This document shows, piece after piece, positions 8,987 through 17,435 of a stretch of DNA of 64,000 nt. Origin of the DNA: Bacillus sp. ISL-37 (GTDB taxonomy: Bacteria; Bacillota; Bacilli; Bacillales; Cytobacillaceae); NCBI RefSeq assembly GCF_018613315.1, contig NZ_JAGGQL010000014.1, positions 25,297 to 89,296 on the forward strand. Direction: 5' to 3'. The position numbers and the translations under genes are program-made. Every line of letters begins with the position of its first letter. Position 1 is the first letter of the stretch. The notes beneath the pieces were generated by a model, which was not told where the DNA came from, searched no databases, and saw nothing but the letters and a program-made list of their open reading frames with translations.

Positions 8987-9015
8987 TATTAAATCTTCTT
9001 TATAACAAAAGTCAA
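8987..9015 (-). promoter_or_regulatory. Probable sigma-A promoter of the siderophore operon
   Basis: On the minus strand TTGACT (9015-9010), a 17-base spacer and TTAATA (8992-8987). The Fur box begins 17 bases downstream of the -10, where bound repressor would block transcription initiation. Confidence 0.6.
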
Positions 9016-9175
9016 TGATTAATTGAGAATTTTTTTCAATTAGATTGGAAGTTGATGGGATATTGTCGTGGAATTATCAAAATCACAGGTGGGTTATCCA
9101 GCAGATGTAGATTTTTAGGTAAAGAATACCTGATCACACCGCCACTGGGCAAAAGCGTGACAAAGTTGATCAGGA

Positions 9176-9591
9176 ATCTGGCAGCTTTTCGGGTTTTTCC
9201 TCCAAACCTGTCCGAAGTCGGTCTGGGTTCTGACAGCTTTTCTATCATTTGCTCCAAACCTGTCCGAAGTTGGCCTGGGTTCTGACAGCTTTTCTATCAT
9301 TTGCTCCAAACCTGTCCGAAGTTGGCTGATCTTCTGACAGCTTTTCTGCCTTTTCCCCCAAACCTGTCTTAAGTTGGCCGATCTTCTGACAGCTTTTCTG
9401 CCTTTTCCCCCAAACCTGTCTGAAGTTGGGCGATCTTCTGACAGCTTTTCTGGCCTTTCCCCCAAACCTGTCTTAAGTTGGCTGATCTTCTGACAGCTTT
9501 TCTGGCTTTTCACTCAAACCTGTCTGAAGTTGGGCGATCTTCTGACAGCTTTTCCAATTCTTCCGCGAAACTAGTCCCAAGTTTTATCTGC
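9176..9591. repeat. Tandem array A, 52-bp unit, eight copies
   Basis: Units begin at 9176, 9228, 9280, 9332, 9384, 9436, 9488 and 9540, every interval exactly 52. The plus-strand unit starts TTCTGACAGCTTTTCT and includes CCAAACCTGTC and AAGTTGG. First and last copies are diverged. It lies between the terminator of the ArAE gene and the promoter of yclN. Open frames across it on the minus strand are frame-rotated translations of the repeat (52 is not divisible by 3) and are not called as genes. Confidence 0.95.
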
Positions 9592-9595
9592 AAAC

Positions 9596-9619
9596 GAAAA
9601 AAAGCCCCTATTAGGAGCT
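9596..9619 (-). terminator. Terminator overlapping the end of the ArAE gene
   Basis: Minus strand AGCTCCT/AGGGGCT stem with a 3-base loop followed by a run of T. The gene's TAA stop (9613-9611) lies in the loop region, so the hairpin overlaps coding sequence. Confidence 0.75.
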
Positions 9620-10669
9620 TATATCCAATGACTTTTCCAACAGCTTTTGATGCCTGATTTCAAATTTGTGAATGTGATTCAACTCTTCTAGTAGGTCGTG
9701 AATCGAGACCAGTTCGTAATAGATGATGGTTTCTTCGGAGAACCGGTGGGAGTAAGCTTCCCGCACATCTACCTCATGCCTCAATAAATCCAGCAGTTCT
9801 TTTACAATAGCATCGTGGGATTCATCCATAGCAAAATCGGGATGGTGGAACGCAGACTTGATTGATTTTACCATGTCTTCGACTATCTGTGCTTTTTCCT
9901 CAGGCAGGTGCATCGAGGGGAGCGAAACAAGATTTCCGACATGATAATGGACTTGTCTCAAAATCGTCAGCTTCTTGAATTCATAATGGATGTTCCGCAT
10001 ATTCTTCCGGTCGAATTGATGCAGTTTCCATTCTTTCTTTTGGTGCTTGCACAGTGTTTCAATAGCTTCCATGTCTTTCAGGATCCTATGAAAATCCGCT
10101 CTTGTTTCCCGGTGCAAAGGCTGATGTCTCGTGATTTCCGTTCCCCTGCCTTCAATCAGGTCCCCCGTCTCTACAATCAATTGCTGGATTTTTGCTTTGA
10201 TTGATTTTGAATAATCAGGACGGATGACGAGCAGGTTTACCAGGGTCGACACGGTTAGCCCGGTTAAAGTCGTTCCGAGACGGATGAAAAAGTTGGACAA
10301 ATAGTGATCTTGAACAGTCGAAATCATTGCCACCCCCGTCAGGACCGCTACCAGCGCCCCGTCCTGGAGGTGCAGCCTGTGGCAGGCAATGATGGTTGCG
10401 ACGGCAACAAGCATATAGGTAAGCGGGCTGTCTCCAAACGCAAAGTTGAAGACGACGGAAAAAGCAGCTCCAATCGCCGATGCAGGGAATCTGACATATG
10501 CTTTTTTTATCGAATCAGCCGCGGTCGGTTCAATCGTCACAATCGCTGTAATCACGGCGAACATCGGCGGCCAGCCTAACAGCTCGCAAATCAAAGCCGT
10601 GATGAAGACAGCAATCCCCGTTTTAAGGACCCTTCCTCCGACAAAATTGAATTTCTTAAGTATGGCCAT
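9611..10669 (-). CDS. Aromatic acid exporter family protein (ArAE_1; YqjA/YgaE-like)
   Basis: 352 residues. The N-terminal ~150 residues form a bundle of about six hydrophobic segments with the family motif PPMFAVITAIVTIEPTAADSIKKA and RLHLQDGALVAVLTG. The remaining ~200 residues are soluble, charged and helical (ArAE_1_C type). This arrangement is the Gram-positive half-size ArAE membrane protein (former DUF939). Export of aromatic acids is the name-giving function of distant FUSC relatives and is not demonstrated for this subgroup. Monocistronic, with GAGGAATGCAAA before the ATG. Confidence 0.8.
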   Translation of the reverse strand: MAILKKFNFVGGRVLKTGIAVFITALICELLGWPPMFAVITAIVTIEPTAADSIKKAYVRFPASAIGAAFSVVFNFAFGDSPLTYMLVAVATIIACHRLHLQDGALVAVLTGVAMISTVQDHYLSNFFIRLGTTLTGLTVSTLVNLLVIRPDYSKSIKAKIQQLIVETGDLIEGRGTEITRHQPLHRETRADFHRILKDMEAIETLCKHQKKEWKLHQFDRKNMRNIHYEFKKLTILRQVHYHVGNLVSLPSMHLPEEKAQIVEDMVKSIKSAFHHPDFAMDESHDAIVKELLDLLRHEVDVREAYSHRFSEETIIYYELVSIHDLLEELNHIHKFEIRHQKLLEKSLDISS

Positions 10670-10726
10670 TTTGCATTCCTCATTTTAATACTCTTACTAT
10701 CATTATACCGTATGGGAACCAGATAC

Positions 10727-10754
10727 GAAAAAGAGCCCCTAATATTAGGGACTC
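10727..10754 (-). terminator. Terminator of the GntR/ABC operon
   Basis: Minus-strand stem GAGTCCCTAA/TTAGGGGCTC with a short loop followed by TTTTTC. Confidence 0.8.
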
Positions 10755-10759
10755 CTGGA

Positions 10760-11449
10760 TTAGTTGATCACATATCCGTCTCCGGTGACCTCAGTATCAG
10801 CCGGGACAGTTACATAGATGAATTCCATTCCTTGCATCATCCCATATCCGCCGTTGAACTGCTCTCCGTCTTCGGAAAACTGCGTAAATGGAAATGCGTT
10901 CTTGTACTTAACAAGCTTGATATTCACATGTTCAGGAGGATAGATTTTCAGAGTAGAATCACTTAGTTCTATCTCTGGTGATTTAAAGCGGTCGGTTATA
11001 TCAATATTGTCCATATAGGAATAAGTTGAGTAATGGGTCACTTCTACTTTCCCCTCAAGAGAATCCACCTTCTCAATGAAAATCATAACATTCTGTCCCA
11101 TAAACTTTATGTCCAGAAGCTGATCATTGAGAGGAAAATCCCATGATTTTTTTTGGGTAAGTCCTTCCGCTTCTTCAATCCTTCCAGATTCGACTACAGA
11201 ATAAATATCGTTATTCAATCTATCGTTTTCTTCAATTTCTTTATCAGTCAGGTACTCAGCTTCTAATGCATCTTCAACAGGCACCATGAATGATAGAATC
11301 CCCGCCACCAGCAGGATCATGATGTATCCAGCAAAAACCTTTGTGATGCCGCTTCCGCTCATGAACCTAGCACCGAAGAATCTATTTGAAAAACTCCCGA
11401 AACTGACCATCAGCAGGATAATAAAGAATAATAGAAAGATTATACTCAT
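10760..11449 (-). CDS. Hypothetical membrane-anchored protein of the GntR/ABC operon
   Basis: 229 residues, family not recognised. Two N-terminal hydrophobic segments (residues ~1-20 and ~35-57) precede a ~170-residue soluble domain rich in beta strands (IMIFIEKVDSLEGKVEVTHYS, IKLVKYKNAFPFTQF), probably outside the membrane. Its start overlaps the permease stop by four bases, so it is the fourth coupled gene of the operon. An accessory or sensor subunit of the ABC system is a reasonable inference from position only. Confidence 0.7.
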   Translation of the reverse strand: MSIIFLLFFIILLMVSFGSFSNRFFGARFMSGSGITKVFAGYIMILLVAGILSFMVPVEDALEAEYLTDKEIEENDRLNNDIYSVVESGRIEEAEGLTQKKSWDFPLNDQLLDIKFMGQNVMIFIEKVDSLEGKVEVTHYSTYSYMDNIDITDRFKSPEIELSDSTLKIYPPEHVNIKLVKYKNAFPFTQFSEDGEQFNGGYGMMQGMEFIYVTVPADTEVTGDGYVIN

Positions 11450-12192
11450 TTCCTCACCTCCAGGCTGTTAGAGATCCAAACTGATATTGCATAGGCAAGC
11501 GCGGATGTGAGCAGCACCTTTAACATAAACAGCAGAAAGGATGTTTCTAACACAAAAATTTGCCCGATATCAATCACAAGGGTAGACTCGCTTGCCAGGA
11601 ACACATTTAAAAACAAACTTCCGAAAAGGAGCGCAGGAAGGATGATAATGAAAGCCTTGTTCCTCTGTACCAGCATTCCAACCAGGTAGCCAAACGCTGT
11701 GAACAGGAACAGATAAAGAATCGTAGCAGCCAGGCCTTCTGCCATTTGCAGCATTGTTATTGGCTGGCTTTCGATGAATTCCCGGTCCTTCTGGAACAGA
11801 ATCGCCAGCTTCAACGATTGGCTTGCGAGCACGAACGTAACTCCACCGATGACACTTGCCCATCCAAGGAACAGGATATTCGATAAATGACTGCTCAGCC
11901 TGTTGGCCACAAACGAGTAATCATCAAAACGATAAGCCTGGGTGGTGACGACGATTGCTGAGATAAAAGCCCATATCATCATAAAAGCGAGGATAATGTT
12001 GCCAGAAAAATAGTTCATATCATAGCTGAAAGTTTCCGATCCTCCGCCACCGCCTCCTTCTCCGCCAAGCGAAAAAAGAATCCCGATAATCTGCAGCATC
12101 ATCAGCGACGTGAACATCCCACGGTAAGATTTCATTTTAAAACGAAACTGCTTTTTCACAACATCCCAAAGGCTAACCTTTGTTAAATACAT
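11446..12192 (-). CDS. ABC-2-like transporter permease
   Basis: About 248 residues with six predicted hydrophobic segments. An odd cytosolic-looking loop, SLGGEGGGGGGSETF, carries six consecutive glycines near residue 50. The longest frame starts at a TTG (12198), followed by two ATGs (12195, 12192). All lie inside the ATPase gene, which overlaps by about 20 bases; 12192 is a compromise. It is the membrane partner of the ATPase encoded immediately upstream. Confidence 0.75.
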   Translation of the reverse strand: MYLTKVSLWDVVKKQFRFKMKSYRGMFTSLMMLQIIGILFSLGGEGGGGGGSETFSYDMNYFSGNIILAFMMIWAFISAIVVTTQAYRFDDYSFVANRLSSHLSNILFLGWASVIGGVTFVLASQSLKLAILFQKDREFIESQPITMLQMAEGLAATILYLFLFTAFGYLVGMLVQRNKAFIIILPALLFGSLFLNVFLASESTLVIDIGQIFVLETSFLLFMLKVLLTSALAYAISVWISNSLEVRK

Positions 12193-13078
12193 CATCAATC
12201 CCGCCTTTCTCCTGGCTCGTCAAGTACAGACAGAGATCCTCGTTTGAAATCGTCGAGAATTCCAGGTTGTTTTTCATCGCTGAAGCAATCTGGTCATCAG
12301 ATAGATCATTGCGGATCACGGCATATATCCGTCCGAATTCGGTAGTACTTTTATGAAACACCTCATGGCCTCGGAGCCAGTTCTTAATCGCCTCTTCTTT
12401 TCCGCTGACAACAACCGCATACTCGCGCAGTTCTTCAATTGGCATATGCAAAAATTGCTTTCCTTCCTTCAGGAGCAGTATGTCTTCAAGAATGTCCTCT
12501 ACCTCGTTCAGGTGATGGCTTGAGATGATGATTGTCCGGGGATTTGCGATATAATCCTTCAAAAGTGCCCGGTAAAAATCCTTTCTGACTCCGGCATCCA
12601 TTCCGTTTGTTGGTTCGTCGAAAATCGTCAGCGGACAGCGAGCCGCCAGCCCTATAATCGCGTTGAATGTATTCTTCATCCCTTTTGATAATCCGTCATG
12701 ATTCTGCTTTGGATCCAGACCGAAATAATCAAACAGATTACGCGCAAGCTTCATATCCCAGTTGTGATAAAAATCGGCTGCTGATTCCAGCAGTTCCTCG
12801 AGATCTAATGCGGCTGGCAAATTCATGTCATTATCAATCATGATCATGTTGGCAGACACCGTTAGATTATTGAATGGATTCTCTCCAAACACTCTGACCT
12901 CACCTGAACTCTCGCGCATGAAACCTGCAGCGATTTTCAGCATCGTCGTCTTCCCTGCTCCATTCCTGCCAATCAGACCGGTGATCTTATTTTCTCCGAG
13001 GGAAAACGAAAGGTTATCCAAAGCTTTTTTCTTCCCATATGTTTTTGTTATCGATTCGAACTCCAGCACACTCATCAT
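12173..13078 (-). CDS. ABC transporter ATPase, YtrB/YxlF-like
   Basis: 301 residues. Walker A GRNGAGKTT is near residue 38, Walker B LTIFDEPTNGMD near 150 and an H-loop in IIISSHHLNEVED. The signature is LSKGMKN instead of LSGGQ, a variant seen in the YtrB-like group. A ~90-residue C-terminal extension follows (EYAVVVSGKEEAIKNWLRG onward). Its ATGA overlap with the GntR gene stop and overlap with the permease gene show a translationally coupled unit. By analogy with ytrABCDEF the operon may respond to cell-envelope stress; the substrate is unknown. Confidence 0.85.
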   Translation of the reverse strand: MMSVLEFESITKTYGKKKALDNLSFSLGENKITGLIGRNGAGKTTMLKIAAGFMRESSGEVRVFGENPFNNLTVSANMIMIDNDMNLPAALDLEELLESAADFYHNWDMKLARNLFDYFGLDPKQNHDGLSKGMKNTFNAIIGLAARCPLTIFDEPTNGMDAGVRKDFYRALLKDYIANPRTIIISSHHLNEVEDILEDILLLKEGKQFLHMPIEELREYAVVVSGKEEAIKNWLRGHEVFHKSTTEFGRIYAVIRNDLSDDQIASAMKNNLEFSTISNEDLCLYLTSQEKGGIDDVFNKG

Positions 13079-13458
13079 GAATCCCCCTTCATATCCCGTT
13101 TGGCTTCCTGGATCATCTCGATCAATTCCTCTTCCGTCACCTGGAGATGCTCCGCCTCCCGCACCAACTCAGCCACCAATGACTTCAATGTCTGGTTCCT
13201 CCGTTTCGCCATGATAATTTTCTTCGCATCCTCAGATACGAACATCCCGAGACCGCGCTTTTTATAAACAATGTTTTCATCTGCCAAAATATTCAACCCT
13301 TTTGCCGCTGTCGCTGGATTGATATTCAGCATTTCCGCAAGCTGATATTGTGAATAAACCTTCTCATCCTTCTTGATACTCTCGCTGAGAATCTCCGTTT
13401 CCAGCCACTCAGCGATTTGGACGTAAATCGGCTTCATGCTATCTGAATTAAGAATCAA
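13075..13458 (-). CDS. GntR-family regulator, YtrA subfamily
   Basis: 127 residues. An N-terminal winged helix (PIYVQIAEWLETEIL, then YSQYQLAEMLNINPATAAKGLNILADENIVYKKRGLGMFV) is followed by a short helical C-terminus with no ligand-binding domain, which defines the YtrA group. It is first in the operon and sits beside an inverted repeat over the promoter region, so it very likely represses its own transcript and that of the ABC genes. Confidence 0.88.
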   Translation of the reverse strand: MILNSDSMKPIYVQIAEWLETEILSESIKKDEKVYSQYQLAEMLNINPATAAKGLNILADENIVYKKRGLGMFVSEDAKKIIMAKRRNQTLKSLVAELVREAEHLQVTEEELIEMIQEAKRDMKGDS

Positions 13459-13483
13459 CCCCGCACCTCCTCTAACAAGTTAC

Positions 13484-13511
13484 ATAGTGCATTACTGTTG
13501 TAATGTACTAT
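13484..13511. promoter_or_regulatory. Inverted-repeat operator for the YtrA-like regulator
   Basis: ATAGTGCATTAC, four bases, GTAATGTACTAT: 12-base arms with one mismatch, 26 bases upstream of the GntR gene start. Size and AGTGCA/TGTACT ends resemble known YtrA-type operators. Autoregulation is inferred. Confidence 0.75.
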
Positions 13512-13671
13512 ACATCATATTATGCTAGATAACAAGGAAAATTTACCACTTTTTAGAAAAAATGTGGAGGTTTTAAAAAAGTCGATTAATTGAATGAAGT
13601 AGGATTCTAGCGGGAAAAGATGCGGTTTGTGCAAATTTATTGTAAGTGGCAAGAATTCACCATATAAAATA

Positions 13672-13693
13672 CCCCCTCGATTCCACGAGAGGG
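13672..13693 (-). terminator. Probable terminator of the 72-residue gene
   Basis: Minus-strand CCCTCTCG/CGAGGGG hairpin followed by a weak TATTTTATAT tract. Confidence 0.5.
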
Positions 13694-13699
13694 CACATC

Positions 13700-13918
13700 C
13701 TATAACACTTTTGTTTTTTCAAGAGGACTTTCCAGCTTCATAAGTTCAAGTTTCATTTTTTCCGTTTCAAGCAGATAGTTTTCATGTTTCAATCTTTCAA
13801 GCTCAATTTCGTCTTTAATCATGTTGTGTTTGATTTTGGCTACTCTTTGATAATGGCTGGTTACGATGGCGACAAGCGGAATCGAGAATACCATTATAAT
13901 CGTTATGGTTCCTGTCAT
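13700..13918 (-). CDS. Small single-pass membrane protein with coiled-coil tail
   Basis: 72 residues. Residues ~3-22 are a hydrophobic helix (TITIIMVFSIPLVAIVTSHY) and the remainder is a strongly charged heptad-like helix (IELERLKHENYLLETEKMKL). Function unknown. Similar one-helix-plus-coil proteins occur in Bacillus membrane stress systems, but no family is assigned. It lies alone between the GntR operon and the ABC exporter gene. Confidence 0.65.
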   Translation of the reverse strand: MTGTITIIMVFSIPLVAIVTSHYQRVAKIKHNMIKDEIELERLKHENYLLETEKMKLELMKLESPLEKTKVL

Positions 13919-13986
13919 GGAACTTCACTCCAAATCTATCATGATTTTACTTATATCATAGCAAAAACAGGAAAAATAAACCAACC

Positions 13987-15708
13987 CTAAACAGAAGTTT
14001 CAAACTGGACTTTATGCAGGTTCGCGAATATTCCCCCCTGTTCAATCAGCTCGTCATGGCTGCCTTCTTCAGCAATTCCGTCCTCTGTCACGACGACAAT
14101 CTTGTCAGCGCTACGGATCGTTGCCAGCCTGTGTGCGATGACCAATGTCGTTCGGTTCTTGGATAGTTCTCCAAGAGCTTTTTGGATGATTCTTTCTGTC
14201 TCCGTATCTAGTGCGGAGGTCGCTTCATCAAGAATCAGAATCGGCGGATTCTTCAGGAACATGCGCGCAATCGCGATCCGCTGTTTCTGTCCGCCCGACA
14301 GCTTCAGGCCACGTTCTCCAATCTGCGTTTCATAGCCATCCGGCAGGGCAGCGATGAAATCTTCCAAATGTGCTTGCCTGGCGGCTCTGACAATATCCTC
14401 ATGCGTTGCCCCGAGTGAGCCGTATGCAATATTCTCACGAAGTGTTCCGGTAAACAGGAATACATCCTGCTGGACAATCCCGATTTGTGAGCGCAGGGAT
14501 TTCTTCGTCATCTCGCGGATATCGATGCCGTCGATTGTGATACTGCCGCTATTCACATCATAAAAGCGAGGAATCAATGAACAAATCGTCGTCTTTCCTG
14601 CTCCAGATGGTCCAACAAACGCGACCGTTTCGCCATGACGAATTTTCAAATCGATTCCTTCCAAGACAGGTTTATTTTCATCATAGCTGAATGTAACATC
14701 TCTGAATTCAATATCACCTTTCAAACTAGCAATCTTGATCGCATCTTCCCGGTCCACAACATCAGGACTCTGGTCCATCAGCTCGGTAAAACGTTTAAAA
14801 CCTGCCATTCCTTTTGGATACAATTCAAGAATCGCACTGATTTTATCGATTGGCTTGAAAAGTACGTTCACATACAAGACGAACCCGACCAATTCTCCAT
14901 AACTCAAAGTTCCGCTAAAGCTTAGCCAAGCACCATACACTAGGACTACAAGGATAATCAGCCTTGTCAGCATATAGATGCCAGATGAACTGAAGGACAT
15001 CACCTTATAGGCAGTCAATTTAGCACGACGGAACTTGCGGTTATTCTTTGTGAATCTCTCAATCTCAAAATCTTCATTTGTAAAAGACTGGACAACCCTG
15101 ACTCCGGACACGCTGTCCTCAACCCTGGCATTCACATCGGCAATATCTGTGTACATATTTTTCCACGCCGCGTTCATCTTGAGGTTGGAATAGGTAATCA
15201 GCCAAATCAGAAACGGTACGATGATCATCGTAGTCAATGCCAGATTGACGTTGATTGTCAACATGATCCAGAACGCGCCGACGAAGGTCATCACTGCAAT
15301 GAATAAATCCTCCGGTCCGTGGTGCGCCAGCTCTCCCAAATCGAAAAGGTCATTGGTGATCCGGCTCATGATATGCCCGGTTTTCGTATTATCGAAAAAC
15401 CGGAACGATTGCTTCTGCACATGCTGAAACAGCTGCTGTCTCATATCCGTTTCAATATTGATTCCCAGCTTATGGCCCCAGTAATTGACGATAAATTGAA
15501 GCAATGTGCTGATGATATACAACAGCAGCAGCCCGATGCTTACACTGACGATCATATTCCAGTTCCCGCCTGGTAATAACGAATCAATAAACCATTGCAC
15601 AGCGAGCGGAAAAGCTAGCTCCAGCAAAGCAACAATTACCGCACTGCTGAAGTCAATGATGAATAGCCGCCGATGAGGGCGGTAATAAGTAAAGAATCTC
15701 CGTATCAT
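13987..15708 (-). CDS. ABC exporter half-transporter (membrane-ATPase fusion, multidrug/lipid type)
   Basis: 573 residues, the usual size of a homodimeric or heterodimeric exporter. Six transmembrane helices occupy residues ~1-310. The nucleotide-binding domain has Walker A GPSGAGKTT (~365), signature LSGGQKQRIAIARM (~470), Walker B ILILDEATSALD (~490) and switch H in VIAHRLATI. It probably exports a hydrophobic drug, lipid or peptide. No partner half-transporter is adjacent, so a homodimer (BmrA/Sav1866 style) is likely. AAAGGAGATAGGAAA precedes the ATG. Confidence 0.9.
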   Translation of the reverse strand: MIRRFFTYYRPHRRLFIIDFSSAVIVALLELAFPLAVQWFIDSLLPGGNWNMIVSVSIGLLLLYIISTLLQFIVNYWGHKLGINIETDMRQQLFQHVQKQSFRFFDNTKTGHIMSRITNDLFDLGELAHHGPEDLFIAVMTFVGAFWIMLTINVNLALTTMIIVPFLIWLITYSNLKMNAAWKNMYTDIADVNARVEDSVSGVRVVQSFTNEDFEIERFTKNNRKFRRAKLTAYKVMSFSSSGIYMLTRLIILVVLVYGAWLSFSGTLSYGELVGFVLYVNVLFKPIDKISAILELYPKGMAGFKRFTELMDQSPDVVDREDAIKIASLKGDIEFRDVTFSYDENKPVLEGIDLKIRHGETVAFVGPSGAGKTTICSLIPRFYDVNSGSITIDGIDIREMTKKSLRSQIGIVQQDVFLFTGTLRENIAYGSLGATHEDIVRAARQAHLEDFIAALPDGYETQIGERGLKLSGGQKQRIAIARMFLKNPPILILDEATSALDTETERIIQKALGELSKNRTTLVIAHRLATIRSADKIVVVTEDGIAEEGSHDELIEQGGIFANLHKVQFETSV

Positions 15709-15876
15709 TTTCCTATCTCCTTTAATATCTTCAAGTGATTATATGTCAATGAGAGGCACTATTTCAATAATTTTGAAAAAATAAACCCAGAGGATATTTC
15801 TTCAATACACGGTTATTTTTACTAAATATTGGACAGTTTATAGAAGAATCGAACTGCGGTTGAGGTGAATACATAA

Positions 15877-16353
15877 TTGATTTCAAGAAAACATTTCCTA
15901 TTTAATGTAATAATCATTGCCGTTCCATGGCTGTCTTTATTGTTCATCGGCAAAAGAAGCTTCAAACGGTTCTCTTTTGCTGGTATTTTTATTATTGCTT
16001 TTGAGATTGTTAACCATTTGTATGGTCACAAACGGAGATGGTGGAAGTTTTTCAACAAACGAAAGTCCTTTCTCAGGGATGAACTTCCATTTAGCATCGG
16101 ACCATATATGCCGCTATCAATGTGGCTGCTTAAGTACTCGTTTGGGAATTTCAAAAAGTTCATTACGCTAAATGCGGTTGCTGACGCGATTTTTGCTTTC
16201 TTTTTCATTGATGTACTCAAAAAGCTAAAAATCATCAGGCTGAACAATTTGAGCCACCTTCAGTTCTTTTTCTACCTGCATTACAAAGCCTACTTACTGT
16301 ATGGGGTACAATACCTGTTTGAGAAAATGCGGGGCTATAGATTGTACATGTAA
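15877..16353 (+). CDS. Conserved hypothetical membrane protein
   Basis: 158 residues starting at TTG with GAGGTG nine bases upstream. Two or three N-terminal hydrophobic segments are followed by an aromatic and basic region (YGHKRRWWKFFNKRK) and a further amphipathic stretch. The composition is typical of a polytopic Bacillus membrane protein with no assigned domain. Divergent from the ABC exporter gene and followed by a strong terminator. Function unknown. Confidence 0.7.
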   Translation: MISRKHFLFNVIIIAVPWLSLLFIGKRSFKRFSFAGIFIIAFEIVNHLYGHKRRWWKFFNKRKSFLRDELPFSIGPYMPLSMWLLKYSFGNFKKFITLNAVADAIFAFFFIDVLKKLKIIRLNNLSHLQFFFYLHYKAYLLYGVQYLFEKMRGYRLYM

Positions 16354-16389
16354 GGTCAAAACCGCAATGTAAAACGGCCATATGCAAAA

Positions 16390-16430
16390 AACGCTCCGGG
16401 CTACAATGCCCGGAGCGTTCGTTTTTTATT
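16390..16430 (+). terminator. Strong rho-independent terminator
   Basis: A perfect 12-bp stem (AACGCTCCGGGC, 16390-16401, with 16408-16419) is followed by CGTTTTTTATTTT. Confidence 0.92.
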
Positions 16431-16465
16431 TTATAACAAAGCATAACCTTTTTATACTTAGATTA

Positions 16466-16585
16466 GTGTCTAGCTCCAGCGCCTAGCCCCTCGAGTCGCT
16501 TCGGTCCGTCCAATGAAGTCAAAGAACGACTTCACTGGTCGGCCCTCCACCGCTTGTCGGGGCTGACCAAGGCGCTTGTGCTTTT
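16466..16585 (-). repeat. Dispersed Bacillaceae repeat, long form (copy 1)
   Basis: Read on the minus strand it begins with A-tract plus AGCACAAGCGCCTTGG directly after the proC stop codon. It continues through TCAGCCCCGACAAGCGGTGG and GACTTCATTGG and ends with GGCGCTGGAGCTAGACAC. It shares its 5' portion with copies at 24279, 26356 and 63823. About 120 bases and non-coding. Confidence 0.85.
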
Positions 16586-16586
16586 T

Positions 16587-17429
16587 TTATGAAGGAACAA
16601 GTACTCCTTCAAGTTCTCGATTAATTTCTTTTGAGCGGTTTGCCGCATGGTTGACTGCCTGGGAGATTGCCGTACCGCCGTTGTACTTTCTCAAGGCGTT
16701 CAAACCAGATGCTGTTGTTCCATTTGGAGAGGTCACCTTTTTCCTGAGGACCTCTGGTGTTTCGTCTTTTTCGATGATCATTTTGGCCGCACCAAGGATT
16801 GTCTGGGCAATGATTTCACGGGCCATTTTTTCGTCCATGCCGTTTTCCCTGCCGACACGCTCCATATGCTCCATCAAGTAGTAAAAATAAGCAGGGCCGC
16901 TTCCGGCAAGGCCTGTGAAGATATCCATCTGCTCTTCTTCAATCAGGAACACTTTGCCCATGCTGCTTAAAACATTTTTTACATCCTCGATGTTTTCATC
17001 CGTTGTGTGTACTCCTGGTGAAATGGCAGTGGCTGATTCCTGAATCATGCTTGATGTGTTCGGCATGACTCGAACAACCTGCTGGCCATCTTTGAGGTTA
17101 TCTTCCATAAAACCTGTTGAAATACCTGCCAGAACGGACACGACCACCTGACCAGGCACTAATTTATCCTTCAAAGCCGCAAGTGCTCCCGCTGCTCCTT
17201 TTGGCTTCATCGCTAAAATAAACATATCGATATCTTCATAAGGCAGTTCAGCCTGGGGCATCGCATTGATTCCATATCTGGATTCCAATCGCTCCAGTTT
17301 CGCTGCATTGCTCTTGTTCGTAACATAAACATTTTCCGCGCGCATTTTACCTGACTTGACTACACCTGAAATCATTGCTTCCGCCATCGATCCGGCACCT
17401 AAAAAAGCTACTTTTTTATGTTTTAACAA
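16587..17429 (-). CDS. proC: Pyrroline-5-carboxylate reductase
   Basis: About 280 residues, the normal ProC length. The Rossmann motif VAFLGAGSMAEAMISG lies at the N-terminus, DMFILAMKP in the middle and the signature region VVRVMPNTSSMIQES, LAGSGPAYFYYLMEHM and VTSPNGTTASGL is intact. It reduces pyrroline-5-carboxylate to proline with NAD(P)H in the cytosol. An ATG at 17435 is nearly fused to the GAGGTGA ribosome site. The TTG at 17429 has a seven-base spacing and gives the canonical MLKHKKVAFLG start, so it is preferred. The stop abuts a dispersed repeat. Confidence 0.93.
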   Translation of the reverse strand: MLKHKKVAFLGAGSMAEAMISGVVKSGKMRAENVYVTNKSNAAKLERLESRYGINAMPQAELPYEDIDMFILAMKPKGAAGALAALKDKLVPGQVVVSVLAGISTGFMEDNLKDGQQVVRVMPNTSSMIQESATAISPGVHTTDENIEDVKNVLSSMGKVFLIEEEQMDIFTGLAGSGPAYFYYLMEHMERVGRENGMDEKMAREIIAQTILGAAKMIIEKDETPEVLRKKVTSPNGTTASGLNALRKYNGGTAISQAVNHAANRSKEINRELEGVLVPS

Positions 17430-17435
17430 CCGCAT

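Noticed and set aside
9115..9513. 132-codon minus-strand frame across array A
   Set aside because: It is the 52-bp repeat read in rotating frames, with no ribosome site and no recognisable fold.
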